The notes: generated from the sequence alone by a model not told the origin. A DNA stretch of 64,000 nucleotides from Mycobacterium sp. DL99 (GCF_004762045.1 NZ_SJOM01000007.1:6444583-6508582), one strand, 5' to 3'; counted from the stretch's first letter, positions 15,173 to 23,618 are shown. Translations and numbers: made by a program.

Positions 15173-15741
15173 TCGCCTCGGCCCCACAATCCGGTTCCCG
15201 CTACGCCCTCGGCACCCGCGTCCTGCACTGGTTGGCCGCAGCGCTCGTGTTCAGCACGCTGCTCGTCGGGTTCGTCCTGGCCAACTCTCTGGCGGACTAC
15301 GCAGTGCTGCTCAGCGTGCACAAAGCTCTCGGTGCCCTGGTGTTCCTGGTATTCGTGGTCCGTCTGATCAACAGGCTCACTGATCGCGGGCCCGCCCTGC
15401 CTGCCACGGTCGGGCGAGTCGAGCGCATCGCCGTCATCGGCTCTGAGCTCGGCATGTACGTGCTGCTGCTGGCGCAGCCGCTGCTGGGGTGGGCAATGCT
15501 GTCGGCGAGCGGAGTCCCCGTCGTGTTGGGCGGCGTACGGCTGCCACCGATCGCCCCGGTGGACGCTGACCTGTACGGCCTGCTTCGTAACGGCCACTCG
15601 ATCATGGCCTACGGCCTGGTCGTGCTGATCGCCGCACACGTGTCAGCGGTGCTTCTGCACACACTGACACTGCGCGATGGCATGTTGCGCCGAATGACTT
15701 TCGGAAACGATGAACCTATCGACCTGCGCCGGCGTACGTAA
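15169..15741 (+). CDS. Cytochrome b561
   Basis: The product is 190 residues and overlaps the peroxidase stop by 4 bases (ATGA). Four membrane helices carry the expected pairs of haem-ligand histidines: His20 (RVLHWLAA), His51 (LSVHKALG), His143 (NGHSIMAY) and His157 (IAAHVSAV). The family transfers electrons from menaquinol or ubiquinol across the membrane to periplasmic acceptors. The tight coupling to a secreted haem peroxidase suggests that it feeds that enzyme. Its last 30 bases contain a second predicted SigL-type promoter that drives the following gene. Confidence 0.9.
   Translation: MIASAPQSGSRYALGTRVLHWLAAALVFSTLLVGFVLANSLADYAVLLSVHKALGALVFLVFVVRLINRLTDRGPALPATVGRVERIAVIGSELGMYVLLLAQPLLGWAMLSASGVPVVLGGVRLPPIAPVDADLYGLLRNGHSIMAYGLVVLIAAHVSAVLLHTLTLRDGMLRRMTFGNDEPIDLRRRT
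15711..15738 (+). promoter_or_regulatory. Second predicted SigL-type ECF promoter, inside the b561 gene end
   Basis: TGAACC at 15711-15716, 16 bases, then CGTACG at 15733-15738. Transcription would start about 7 bases on, at the GTG at 15746, giving a leaderless mRNA for the PF03640 protein and the sigma/anti-sigma pair. The spacing equals that of the box at 13999. Confidence 0.6.
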
Positions 15742-15745
15742 GCCC

Positions 15746-16213
15746 GTGGATATCAATCGGATGAGAAGAACTGTTGGTGCGGGCCTGTTTTCCGCCGGCA
15801 TGGTGGCCGGACTCATCGCGCCGGGTTACGCACACGCCGAGGAGCCGGTCACCCCGGCACCGATCACCGCGAAGCAGACATCGGACCTGGGCGAGATCGT
15901 CATCGACGCCGAGGGAATGACGGTATATGCCTTCCAGGGCGACACCCCCGCAAGCAGCGGATGCGGTGAGGACTGCCTGCAGAAATGGCCGGCCGTCATT
16001 GCCCCCGACCCCCTACCGGCGCAAGCGGCCGGGGTTGATGGAGTATTGGGTGTGTACCTACGTCCCGACGGCACCCGCCAGTTGACCTTGAACGCGCGCC
16101 CGCTCTACACGTTCGTCCAGGACAAGACGGCCGGGCAGCATAACGGCGTGGGAAAGCAACTCGGCGACTCCAAGTGGGGCGTCGTGCAATCTGACGGGCT
16201 CCCGCGGTACTGA
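15746..16213 (+). CDS. Secreted PF03640 (COG4315) repeat protein
   Basis: The product is 155 residues. I chose the GTG at 15746 because a predicted ECF promoter would start transcription there; an ATG at 15761 is the alternative. A Sec signal (RRTVGAGLFSAGMVAGLIAPGYAHA) precedes two units of the secreted-repeat family. The first is GEIVIDAEGMTVYAFQGDTP with GCGEDCLQKWPAVIAPD, including a Cys-x3-Cys pair. The second is GVYLRPDGTRQLTLNARPLYTF with DSKWGVV. The family is common in actinobacterial and proteobacterial exported proteins and often sits with redox genes; its chemistry is not established. Its place between cytochrome b561 and the ECF sigma factor suggests a redox partner or a peroxide-stress protein. 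Confidence 0.8.
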   Translation: MDINRMRRTVGAGLFSAGMVAGLIAPGYAHAEEPVTPAPITAKQTSDLGEIVIDAEGMTVYAFQGDTPASSGCGEDCLQKWPAVIAPDPLPAQAAGVDGVLGVYLRPDGTRQLTLNARPLYTFVQDKTAGQHNGVGKQLGDSKWGVVQSDGLPRY

Positions 16214-16216
16214 GCC

Positions 16217-16765
16217 GTGCTGAACCGTCCACGACGTCGCCGATCGTCAGCCGCACAGCTTGGTCGTGCGGCTGACGATCAGCTCTTGACCATGCTGTAC
16301 ACCATCCACGGCGATGCCGTCCGACGGTTCGTCGCCGGCCACGTCGTCGATGTACAACACCGTGAGGACGTCGTGCAGGAGACGTTTGCCCGGGCATGGA
16401 AGAACATCGACCAGATCGACACAGACGACGGCAATCCCAGATCCTTCCTGTTCACGATTGCCCGCAACGTCATCGTCGATCAATGGCGGCGACGGTCACG
16501 GCGAGGCGAAGTGCTCGTCGAGACCGATATCGCGTTGCCCAGCGCTGATGCCGTCAACAAGTCTCTGGAGCGGATCGTCATCGGTGAATCCCTGCAACGG
16601 TTGTCCCCCGAACATCGCGAGGTGGTCAAGGCGCTGTACTTCGATGACCTCACACTGGCTGAAGCAGCGGATAGGCTCAATGTTGCTGTGGGTACCGTGA
16701 AGTCACGCAGTTACTACGCAGTGCGCGCATTGCGGGCGGTGTTCGACGAGATGGGGCTGCTGTGA
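16217..16765 (+). CDS. ECF sigma factor, SigL-like
   Basis: The product is 182 residues with a GTG start 3 bases after the preceding stop. The sigma-2 domain spans about 28-95 (core-binding HREDVVQETFARAWKN, -10 reading FTIARNVIVDQWRR). The sigma-4 helix-turn-helix spans about 125-175 (LSPEHREVVKALYFDDLTLAEAADRL...GTVKSRSYYAVRALR). It lacks sigma-1 and sigma-3, as ECF factors do. It resembles SigL of M. tuberculosis more than SigK from memory, and the partner gene has the RslA layout. Two TGAACC-N16-CGT boxes in the operon fit SigL specificity, so positive autoregulation is likely. Held inactive by the next gene's product until an envelope signal releases it (family knowledge). Confidence 0.88.
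   Translation: MLNRPRRRRSSAAQLGRAADDQLLTMLYTIHGDAVRRFVAGHVVDVQHREDVVQETFARAWKNIDQIDTDDGNPRSFLFTIARNVIVDQWRRRSRRGEVLVETDIALPSADAVNKSLERIVIGESLQRLSPEHREVVKALYFDDLTLAEAADRLNVAVGTVKSRSYYAVRALRAVFDEMGLL
16221..16250 (+). promoter_or_regulatory. Weak third TGAACC box inside the ECF sigma gene
   Basis: TGAACC at 16221-16226 and CGTCAG at 16245-16250 with an 18-base spacer, within the first codons of the sigma gene. Its use would need an internal start, such as the ATG at 16292, which would truncate the protein. It may be chance. Confidence 0.25.
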
Positions 16766-17409
16766 TCGACGAACCTCATGTCCTTCTGGGCGCCTACATC
16801 CTCGGCGGACTCGACGCCGAGGAACGCGGACAGTTCGAGGCGCACCTCAGAGAATGTGCGCAGTGCCGCGCTCAAGTCGCCGATTTCGCGCCCCTTCCGG
16901 CACTCCTGAGCAAGATCGACCCGATAGACCTGGAAACCGAACCCGCCGACCGTGCCGAGTCGGAACTGGCGCTGCGCGACATGCTCGCCGCACGACGTGC
17001 GGCAGCGAACCGCCGGGTCCGCCGCCGGGTGGTCGTGGGCGCGTGCGCTGCGGCGATCGCGGCCGTCGCACTGGTGTTGGTCATCCCGCGCAGTGAGCCG
17101 GCTCCGCCGGGTACGGGCACCTTTGCGATGCATTCGGTAGCCGCCGCCGGAGCCTCTGGATCGGTGACCCTGACGCCCAAGCCGTGGGGGACCGCCATCG
17201 TGCTCGACCTGGACCACCTACCAACCGACGGTGTATTCACACTGCGGACGATGGACGACGGCGGACAGATGCAGCCGGCGGCCACCTGGGCGGCAATGCC
17301 GACCGGGGCAGGGGTCGTGCAAGGGGCGACATCCATTCCGATGCCAAAGCTACGAAAGCTCAACATCGTCGACGCAAACAACACCGTCCTGGCCACGGTG
17401 GAGCGCTAG
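16762..17409 (+). CDS. Membrane anti-sigma factor (zinc-type, RslA/RskA-like)
   Basis: The product is 215 residues; its GTG overlaps the sigma stop by 4 bases, ensuring balanced synthesis. The cytoplasmic N-terminal ZAS domain carries His28-x3-Cys32-x2-Cys35 (AHLRECAQC), the zinc/redox switch of such factors. A membrane helix runs at about 93-113 (VVVGACAAAIAAVALVLVI). The extracytoplasmic part is an RskA-C-like domain (SVTLTPKPWGTAIVLDLDHLP...WAAMPTGAG). It should bind the ECF factor and release it on oxidation or proteolysis. It is convergent, 3 bases apart, with the ABC-F gene. Confidence 0.9.
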   Translation: MIDEPHVLLGAYILGGLDAEERGQFEAHLRECAQCRAQVADFAPLPALLSKIDPIDLETEPADRAESELALRDMLAARRAAANRRVRRRVVVGACAAAIAAVALVLVIPRSEPAPPGTGTFAMHSVAAAGASGSVTLTPKPWGTAIVLDLDHLPTDGVFTLRTMDDGGQMQPAATWAAMPTGAGVVQGATSIPMPKLRKLNIVDANNTVLATVER

Positions 17410-17412
17410 CTC

Positions 17413-19059
17413 CTACAACTCTGTGACTTGCCCCTTGTCGACCAGCCACGATCGGTCGAGGCGAACGTTCTGCAGCATCCGGCGGTCATGCGTCACCAGA
17501 AGCAGGGCACCGTCATAGGTCTCCAACGCCTGCTCGAGCTGCTCGATGGCGGGCAGGTCCAGATGGTTCGTCGGCTCATCGAGAACCAGCACATTGGTGC
17601 CACACGCCTGTAGCAATGCCAGCCCGGCACGGGTTCGCTCGCCGGGTGACAGGTCGTCGACCGCGCGTTCCACGTGGTCGGCCTTCAGTCCGAACTTCGC
17701 GAGCAGAGTGCGAACATCGGCCGTCGGCCAGTCCGGCACGTGCCGCTCGAATCGGTCGATGAGCCGTCCGGTGCCGGTGAAATCAGCTCGGGCCTGGTCG
17801 ATTTCACCGATGGCGACGTTCGCGCCCATGCTTGCGCGTCCGTCGTCAGGTTGCCGACGGCCGAGGAGCAGCCGCAGCAACGTCGACTTCCCCGCCCCGT
17901 TCGGGCCGGTGATACCGATCCGCTCGCCGGCGTTCACCTGCAGCGACACCGGACCGAGTGCGAAATCACCTTGCCGCACAACCGCATTGTCCAGCGTCGC
18001 CACCACCGAACTCGACCGCGGCGCCGCCGCGATCGTGAACTGCAGGGTCCACTCCTTGCGAGGCTCCTCGACCTCCTCCAGCCGGGCGATCCGACTCTCC
18101 ATCTGGCGCACCTTCTGCGCCTGCTTCTCGCTGGACTCCGATTGCGCCCGTCGCCGGTTCTTGTCGTTGTCGGGCGCCTTGCGCATCGCGTTGCGCACAC
18201 CCTGGCTCGACCACTCCCGCTGGGTCCGTGCCCGCGCCACGAGATCGGCCTTCTTCTCGGCGAACTCGTCGTATTCTTCCCGGCGGTGCCGGCGAGCGAC
18301 CTCCCGCTCTTCCAGGTAGCTTTCGTAGCCGCCGCCGTAGACAGTGGTTCTGTTCTGTGCCAGATCCAGTTCCAGGACACGGGTTACCGTGCGGGCCAGG
18401 AACTCCCGGTCATGACTGACCAGCACCACGCCGCCGCGGAGGTCGGAGACGATGTTCTCCAGCCGGGCCAGGCCTTCGAGGTCGAGATCATTGGTCGGCT
18501 CATCGAGCAGGACGATGTCGAACCTCGACAACATCAGTGCCGCAAGCCCGACCCGTGCCGCCTGCCCGCCCGACAATGCGGTCATCAGGGTGGAATCCGG
18601 GCGCACCTCGTCGATGTCGAACCCGAGATCGGCCAGCGCCACCGGCATCCGCTCGTCGAGGTCGGCGGCGCCGGTGGCGAGCCAGTGGTCCAGCGCAACG
18701 GAGTAGGCGTCGGCGTCGGCTGCCGGGTCCGCCAAGGCTTCGGCTGCGGCTTCCATCGCCAGGGTCGCCTCGGTGCACCCGGTACGCCGCGCGATGTAGG
18801 CGGCGACGGTCTCACCCGTTACCCGCTCATGCTCCTGCGGTAGCCACCCGACGAAACCGTCGACCGGAGCGAGACTCACGACACCGTCCAGCGGCTCGAG
18901 CTCTCCGGCGAGGATGCGCAGCAGTGTGCTCTTGCCCGCACCGTTGACTCCCACGACCCCGACGACGTCTCCGGGTGCCACGGTCAGGTCCAGCCCCTCG
19001 AACAAGGTGCGGTGGGCGAATCCGCCGGCCACGTTCTTCGCGACAAGCGTTGCGGTCAT
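17413..19059 (-). CDS. ABC-F family ATPase
   Basis: The product is 548 residues from the ATG at 19059, with two fused ABC domains and no membrane segments. Domain 1 has Walker A GVNGAGKST, signature LSGGQ and LLDEPTNDLD. The charged inter-domain linker (about 250-310, EEREVARRHRREEYDEF and following) is typical of ABC-F proteins. Domain 2 has GPNGAGKST, a degenerate signature LSPGERTR, LVLDEPTNHLD and an H-loop THDRR. ABC-F proteins act on the ribosome, as translation factors or antibiotic-resistance proteins, rather than in transport. Which role applies here cannot be told. A small frame ends 4 bases upstream (19064-19294) and might be cotranscribed. Confidence 0.9.
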   Translation of the reverse strand: MTATLVAKNVAGGFAHRTLFEGLDLTVAPGDVVGVVGVNGAGKSTLLRILAGELEPLDGVVSLAPVDGFVGWLPQEHERVTGETVAAYIARRTGCTEATLAMEAAAEALADPAADADAYSVALDHWLATGAADLDERMPVALADLGFDIDEVRPDSTLMTALSGGQAARVGLAALMLSRFDIVLLDEPTNDLDLEGLARLENIVSDLRGGVVLVSHDREFLARTVTRVLELDLAQNRTTVYGGGYESYLEEREVARRHRREEYDEFAEKKADLVARARTQREWSSQGVRNAMRKAPDNDKNRRRAQSESSEKQAQKVRQMESRIARLEEVEEPRKEWTLQFTIAAAPRSSSVVATLDNAVVRQGDFALGPVSLQVNAGERIGITGPNGAGKSTLLRLLLGRRQPDDGRASMGANVAIGEIDQARADFTGTGRLIDRFERHVPDWPTADVRTLLAKFGLKADHVERAVDDLSPGERTRAGLALLQACGTNVLVLDEPTNHLDLPAIEQLEQALETYDGALLLVTHDRRMLQNVRLDRSWLVDKGQVTEL

Positions 19060-19063
19060 GGCC

Positions 19064-19294
19064 TCATCGTCGCATTTGCGGGGACCACTCCCCGAATTGC
19101 CGGGTTCGTGACGCACACCACGACTGCAACCTCCACGAAGTATCGACAGCAGTCCACCCATCGCGTCTTCTGACCTGCCTGTTCACCGGCCGCGGATTCT
19201 CAGACTCCGGGTCTGACCCCGGAGTGATGCGGATCTCGCCACACCACGGACAACGGGAGGGATGCACGGCGATGTCGGTATGCCCGCTTACCAT
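19064..19294 (-). CDS. Possible small CxxC protein upstream of the ABC-F gene
   Basis: A 76-codon frame whose TGA lies 4 bases before the ABC-F ATG. The first 40 residues look protein-like, with HPSRCPWCGEIR resembling half of a zinc ribbon; the rest (Arg/Trp-rich) is less convincing. A 'GCAGGA' run touches the ATG directly, too close for a good ribosome-binding site. I do not recognise it. It could equally be a chance frame in the leader of the ABC-F gene. Confidence 0.25.
   Translation of the reverse strand: MVSGHTDIAVHPSRCPWCGEIRITPGSDPESENPRPVNRQVRRRDGWTAVDTSWRLQSWCASRTRQFGEWSPQMRR
19204..19225. repeat. Inverted repeat in the divergent intergenic region
   Basis: ACTCCGGG at 19204-19211 and CCCGGAGT at 19218-19225 form a perfect 8-bp dyad with a 6-base centre. 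It is a candidate operator, or an attenuator hairpin in one of the two leaders. Confidence 0.4.
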
Positions 19295-19408
19295 TCCTGC
19301 GGCACACCTTGTCGACGATGACGATCGCAGAAAGCCCGCATGCCGGGGTGAGCCCCCCGCGACCAGGCCCGATCGCTCTGCCAGCGACTCTGGTGGAAAG
19401 GACCAGCA

Positions 19409-21442
19409 GTGAGTTACAACGCCGCAGACATCACCGAACTCGACGATGTCCAGCACACACGCCTGCGGCCGGCGGTGAACCTGGGCCTCGACGTGCTCAA
19501 CACCGCACTGCGCGAGCTCGTGGACAACGCGGTCGAGGAGGTCGCCGATCCCAGCCACGGCGGATCCACCGTGACGATCACCTTGCACGCCGACGGATCG
19601 GTCAGCGTCGCCGACGACGGCCGCGGCCTGCCTGTCGACTCCGACCCGGTGACCGGGAAGAACGGCATCGTCAAGACACTGGGCACCGCGCGGGCCGGCG
19701 GCAAGTTCTCCGCCCACGCCGACGCGGCCAGCACGGGGGCCGGCCTGAACGGGATCGGCGCCGCCGCAGCGGTGTTCATCTCGGCGCGCACCGACGTGAC
19801 GGTGCGCCGGGCCGGAAAGACCTACCTGCAGAGTTTCGGCCACGGCTACCCCGGGGTGTTCGACGGCAAGGACTTTGACCCCGACGCGGAGTTCACCCGC
19901 GCCGACACGCAGAAACTGCGCGGCTCCGGCAACCGCAAGCCCGATGCACACGGCACCACTGTGCGCATCCTTTTCGACCCGACCGTGGTGCCGGATTCCA
20001 GCGTGGACATCGGTGAGGTACTGCTGCGGGCGCACGCCGCGGCGCGGATGTCGCCCGGGGTGCACCTGACGGTCGTCGACGACGGCTGGCCCGGCGAGGA
20101 AGTTCCGCCCGCGTTGCTCGAGCCGTTCAGCGGCCCGTGGGGCACCGAAACCCTGCTGGACCTCATGTGCACCGCCGCCGGCAGTCCGCTGCCCGACGTC
20201 CGCGCCGTCGTGGAGGGCCGCGGCGAGTACACCACCGGACGCGGCCCGACCCCGTTCCGCTGGTCGTTGACCGCGGGCCCGGCCGAACCGGCGACCGTGG
20301 CCGCGTTCTGCAACACCGTGCGCACCCCGAACGGCGGATCGCACCTGACGGCGGCGGTGAAGGGGCTCTCCGAAGCCCTGGCCGACCGCGCGTCCCGAAT
20401 CCGCGACCTCGGTCTGGCCAAAGGCGAAGACGGCCCGGAGGCACAGGATTTCGCCGCGGTCACCGCCCTGGCGGTCGACACCCGCGCTCCCGACGTGGCG
20501 TGGGATTCCCAAGCCAAGACCGCGGTGTCGTCGCGGTCGCTGAACGTAGCGATGGCCCCGGATGTCGCGCGCAGCGTCACCATCTGGGCAGCCAACCCCG
20601 CCAACGGCGACACCGTCTCCCTGTGGACGAAGCTGGCGCTTGAGGCCGCCCGCGCGCGGCGCAGCGCCGAGGGCGCCAAAGCCCGGTCCCGTGCGGCATC
20701 GAAAGCCAAAGGGCTGGGCACGAATCTGTCGCTACCACCGAAGCTGCTGCCCAGCCGGGAATCGGGCCGCGGGTCGGGTGCCGAGTTGTTCCTCTGTGAG
20801 GGCGATTCCGCACTGGGCACCATCAAAGCGGCGCGCGACGCCACATTCCAGGCCGCTTTCCCGCTGAAAGGCAAGCCGCCCAACGTGTACGGCTTCGCTC
20901 TGAGCAAGGCACGGGCCAAAGACGAGTTCGATTCGATCGAACGCATCCTGGGCTGCGGAGTGCGTGACCACTGCGACCCCGAGCTGTGCCGCTACGACCG
21001 GATCTTGTTCGCTTCCGACGCAGACCCCGACGGCGGCAACATCAACTCCAGCCTGATCTCGATGTTCCTGGACTTCTACCGCCCACTCGTCGAAGCCGGC
21101 ATGGTGTATGTGACGCTGCCGCCGCTGTTCGTGGTCAAGGACGCTACCGAGCGGATCTACTGTCAGGACGAATCAGAACGTGACGCTGCCGTGGCCCAGT
21201 TGAAGGCCACCTCCAAACGCAAGGTCGAGGTGCAACGCAACAAGGGCCTCGGCGAGATGGACGCCGACGACTTCTGGAATACCGTGCTGGATCCGCAGCG
21301 CCGCACCGTGATTCGGGTTCATCTCGACGATGGTGAGAAGAAGCTGCACCACACCTTGTTCGGCGGGCCACCCGAGGGCCGGCGCACGTGGATGGCCGAT
21401 ATCGCCTCCCGCGTCGACACCTCCACGCTGGACTTGACCTAG
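19409..21442 (+). CDS. Atypical type II topoisomerase, ATPase/Toprim subunit (TopoN/GyrB-like)
   Basis: The product is 677 residues with a GTG start and an AAGGACC ribosome-binding site. The N-terminal GHKL ATPase has the N-box ELVDNAVEE (Glu36, Asn40), DDGRGLP, and a divergent lid TGAGLNGIGAAAA. The Toprim domain has CEGDSA (Glu464) and SDADPDG (Asp537, Asp539, Asp541), the metal-binding acidic residues for cleavage. It differs from housekeeping GyrB in many otherwise conserved positions. M. smegmatis has a described atypical pair of this kind, TopoN and TopoM (MSMEG_0457/0456 in my memory), reported to introduce positive supercoils. The cleavage subunit follows after 9 bases. Confidence 0.85.
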   Translation: MSYNAADITELDDVQHTRLRPAVNLGLDVLNTALRELVDNAVEEVADPSHGGSTVTITLHADGSVSVADDGRGLPVDSDPVTGKNGIVKTLGTARAGGKFSAHADAASTGAGLNGIGAAAAVFISARTDVTVRRAGKTYLQSFGHGYPGVFDGKDFDPDAEFTRADTQKLRGSGNRKPDAHGTTVRILFDPTVVPDSSVDIGEVLLRAHAAARMSPGVHLTVVDDGWPGEEVPPALLEPFSGPWGTETLLDLMCTAAGSPLPDVRAVVEGRGEYTTGRGPTPFRWSLTAGPAEPATVAAFCNTVRTPNGGSHLTAAVKGLSEALADRASRIRDLGLAKGEDGPEAQDFAAVTALAVDTRAPDVAWDSQAKTAVSSRSLNVAMAPDVARSVTIWAANPANGDTVSLWTKLALEAARARRSAEGAKARSRAASKAKGLGTNLSLPPKLLPSRESGRGSGAELFLCEGDSALGTIKAARDATFQAAFPLKGKPPNVYGFALSKARAKDEFDSIERILGCGVRDHCDPELCRYDRILFASDADPDGGNINSSLISMFLDFYRPLVEAGMVYVTLPPLFVVKDATERIYCQDESERDAAVAQLKATSKRKVEVQRNKGLGEMDADDFWNTVLDPQRRTVIRVHLDDGEKKLHHTLFGGPPEGRRTWMADIASRVDTSTLDLT

Positions 21443-21451
21443 GAGCACGAC

Positions 21452-23590
21452 GTGACCGCCACCCTGGACGTTCCTGAGCAGAACGCCGACCTGGTGCTCG
21501 ACCAGAGCGCCGATGACTACTGGAACCACTATCAGCTGACCTTCGCGCTCTACAGCGTCAGCGACCGCGCCATCCCGTCCGCATTCGACGGGCTCAAGCC
21601 CGGTCAGCGGCGTCTGCTCTACCAGATGCACGAGTCGAAACTGCTGCCCGGAAACAAGCCGCAGAAATCGTCGAAGATCTGCTCGGCGGTCACCGGCAAC
21701 CTGCACCCCCACGGCGGGGCGTCGATGTACGGCGCCGCGGCGCTGATGGCCGCCGAGTTCCAGCGGGTGAAAGTCATTGACGGACAAGGCGCGTTCCCCC
21801 GTATCCAGGGCGACATACCCGCTGCGGACCGTTACACCGAGATGCGGCTGTCGGCGCCCGGTGCGGCACTGACCGCCGAACTCGACGATCACGCCGTTCC
21901 GATGGTCCAGACGTTTGACGGTGAATGGGTCGAGCCGACAATGCTGCCGGCCCAATGGCCCGTGCTGCTCTGCAACGGCGCCGTCGGCATCGCCGAGGGC
22001 TGGGCCACCAAGGTGCCCGCACACAATCCGCGGGAGATCATGGCGGCCTGCCGAGCGTTGCTGGCCAGGCCGAACACCACCGACGACACGTTAATGAAGC
22101 TCATTCCCGGCCCCGACTGGGGATGCGGCGCCACCGTCGTCGGCGCCAGCGGGCTACGGGAGTACATCACCACCGGCAAGGGCGCGTTCACGGTGCGCGG
22201 CACGATTTCCGTCGACGGAAAGAACTGCATCATCACCGAGCTGCCGCCCGGTGTCGCGAGTAACACTGTGCAAGACCGGATCCGGGCCCTGGTCGAGTCC
22301 GGCGAGATGTCGGGTGTGGCCGACATGTCCGATCTGACCGACCGCCGCAACGGGCTGCGCATCGTGGTCACCGCCAAACGCGGACACAGTGCCGAGACGA
22401 TCCGCGACCAGCTGCTCGCCTTGACCCCACTGGAGTCGACATTCGCCGCCAGCCTGGTCGCGCTCGACGAGGACCGGGTACCGCGCTGGTGGTCGGTGCG
22501 GGACCTGATCGGCGCATTCCTGCATCTACGTGACTCGGTGGTGCTGCACCGCAGCGAGTACCGGCTGGAAAAGGTCACCGCACGACGTCATCTGGTGGCC
22601 GGCCTGATGAAGATCCACCTCGACATCGACGCTGCCGTGGCGGTGATCCGAGGCTCCGACACCGTCGACGACGCTCGACAGGGGCTGCAGGAGCGGTTCC
22701 AGATCGATGAAGAGCAGGCCAATTATGTTCTGGCACTGCAGCTTCGACGACTGACCAAACTCGACGTCATCGAGCTGCAGGCCGAAGCCGACAAACTGGA
22801 TGCCGAGTTCGCCCAGCTCACCGAGCTGGTGGCCGATCCCGATGCGCGCCGGAAGGTGATCGACAAAGAGCTCGTGGAGACCGCAAAACTGTTCAAAGGG
22901 CCCGAGTTCGACCGTCGCACGGTCCTGGACTTCGATGCCACACCCGTCGCGTCCAGCGCCGATGAAGACGGTCCCCGCGAGCGGAAGGTCAATGCCGCGT
23001 GGCGCCTGGACGATCGCGGGGTGTTCTCCGAAAGCCACGGCGACCTGCTCACCTCGGGCCTGGGCTGGGCGGTGTGGACCGACGGGCGCGTCAAGTTCAC
23101 CACCGGCAACGGCCTGCCGTTCAAGATCCGCGATATCCCGGTGGCCCCGGATATCACCGGGCTGCTGCGGTCGGGTGTGCTGGCCGACGGCTACCACCTG
23201 GCGCTGGTGACGCGGCGCGGGAAGATCCTGCGCATCGACCCCGCCGCCGTGAATCCTCAGGGTGCGGCCGGCAACGGTGTGGCCGGGGTGAAGCTGGCCG
23301 GTGATGGCGACGAGGTGATCGCGGCGCTGCCGATTTCCTGCGCGAACGGCGAGGCCATCCTGTCGATCTCCGAAAAGGGTTGGAAAGTCACCGAAGTCGC
23401 CGATATCCCGGTCAAGGGCCGCGGTGGTGCCGGTGTCGGGTTCCACCCGTTCGTCAACGGTGAGGACGCACTGCTGTCGGCGGCGATCTCCGCGACCGGG
23501 TTCGTGCGGGGCAAGAGGGGCGTCCGGGCCGAGAATCGGGCCAAGGCTTCGGTCAAGGGTGCCGGGACCGACGTGACACCGGCGCCGTAG
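21452..23590 (+). CDS. Atypical type II topoisomerase, cleavage subunit (TopoM/GyrA-like)
   Basis: The product is 712 residues with a GTG start and an AGGAGC ribosome-binding site overlapping the upstream stop. The breakage-reunion domain has GLKPGQRRLLY, the helix with NLHPHGG, and the catalytic Arg127-Tyr128 in AADRYTEMRLS. A coiled-coil segment (about 380-470) follows. A C-terminal pinwheel-like region (500-690) of repeated blades is present but short. The GyrA box is only loosely kept as KGRGGAGV (655-662) instead of QRRGGKG, which matters because the canonical box is needed for DNA wrapping and negative supercoiling. With its partner it should form an A2B2 enzyme whose supercoiling preference differs from gyrase. 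Confidence 0.85.
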   Translation: MTATLDVPEQNADLVLDQSADDYWNHYQLTFALYSVSDRAIPSAFDGLKPGQRRLLYQMHESKLLPGNKPQKSSKICSAVTGNLHPHGGASMYGAAALMAAEFQRVKVIDGQGAFPRIQGDIPAADRYTEMRLSAPGAALTAELDDHAVPMVQTFDGEWVEPTMLPAQWPVLLCNGAVGIAEGWATKVPAHNPREIMAACRALLARPNTTDDTLMKLIPGPDWGCGATVVGASGLREYITTGKGAFTVRGTISVDGKNCIITELPPGVASNTVQDRIRALVESGEMSGVADMSDLTDRRNGLRIVVTAKRGHSAETIRDQLLALTPLESTFAASLVALDEDRVPRWWSVRDLIGAFLHLRDSVVLHRSEYRLEKVTARRHLVAGLMKIHLDIDAAVAVIRGSDTVDDARQGLQERFQIDEEQANYVLALQLRRLTKLDVIELQAEADKLDAEFAQLTELVADPDARRKVIDKELVETAKLFKGPEFDRRTVLDFDATPVASSADEDGPRERKVNAAWRLDDRGVFSESHGDLLTSGLGWAVWTDGRVKFTTGNGLPFKIRDIPVAPDITGLLRSGVLADGYHLALVTRRGKILRIDPAAVNPQGAAGNGVAGVKLAGDGDEVIAALPISCANGEAILSISEKGWKVTEVADIPVKGRGGAGVGFHPFVNGEDALLSAAISATGFVRGKRGVRAENRAKASVKGAGTDVTPAP

Positions 23591-23618
23591 CCTGGCGACA
23601 ACGGCATGAGGGGGCTGC

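Larger units (their letters stand above)
19060..19408. other. 349-bp gap between the divergent ABC-F and topoisomerase genes
   Basis: It holds an inverted repeat (19204-19225), the doubtful small frame at 19064-19294, and the ribosome-binding site AAGGACC before the topoisomerase GTG. The plus strand contains no gene I can support. It should contain the promoters of both divergent transcripts. Confidence 0.5.

Noticed and set aside
17400..17413. GGAGC-N4-GCTCC dyad at the anti-sigma/ABC-F junction as a terminator
   Set aside because: Only 5 bp, spanning both stop codons; too weak to list as a feature.
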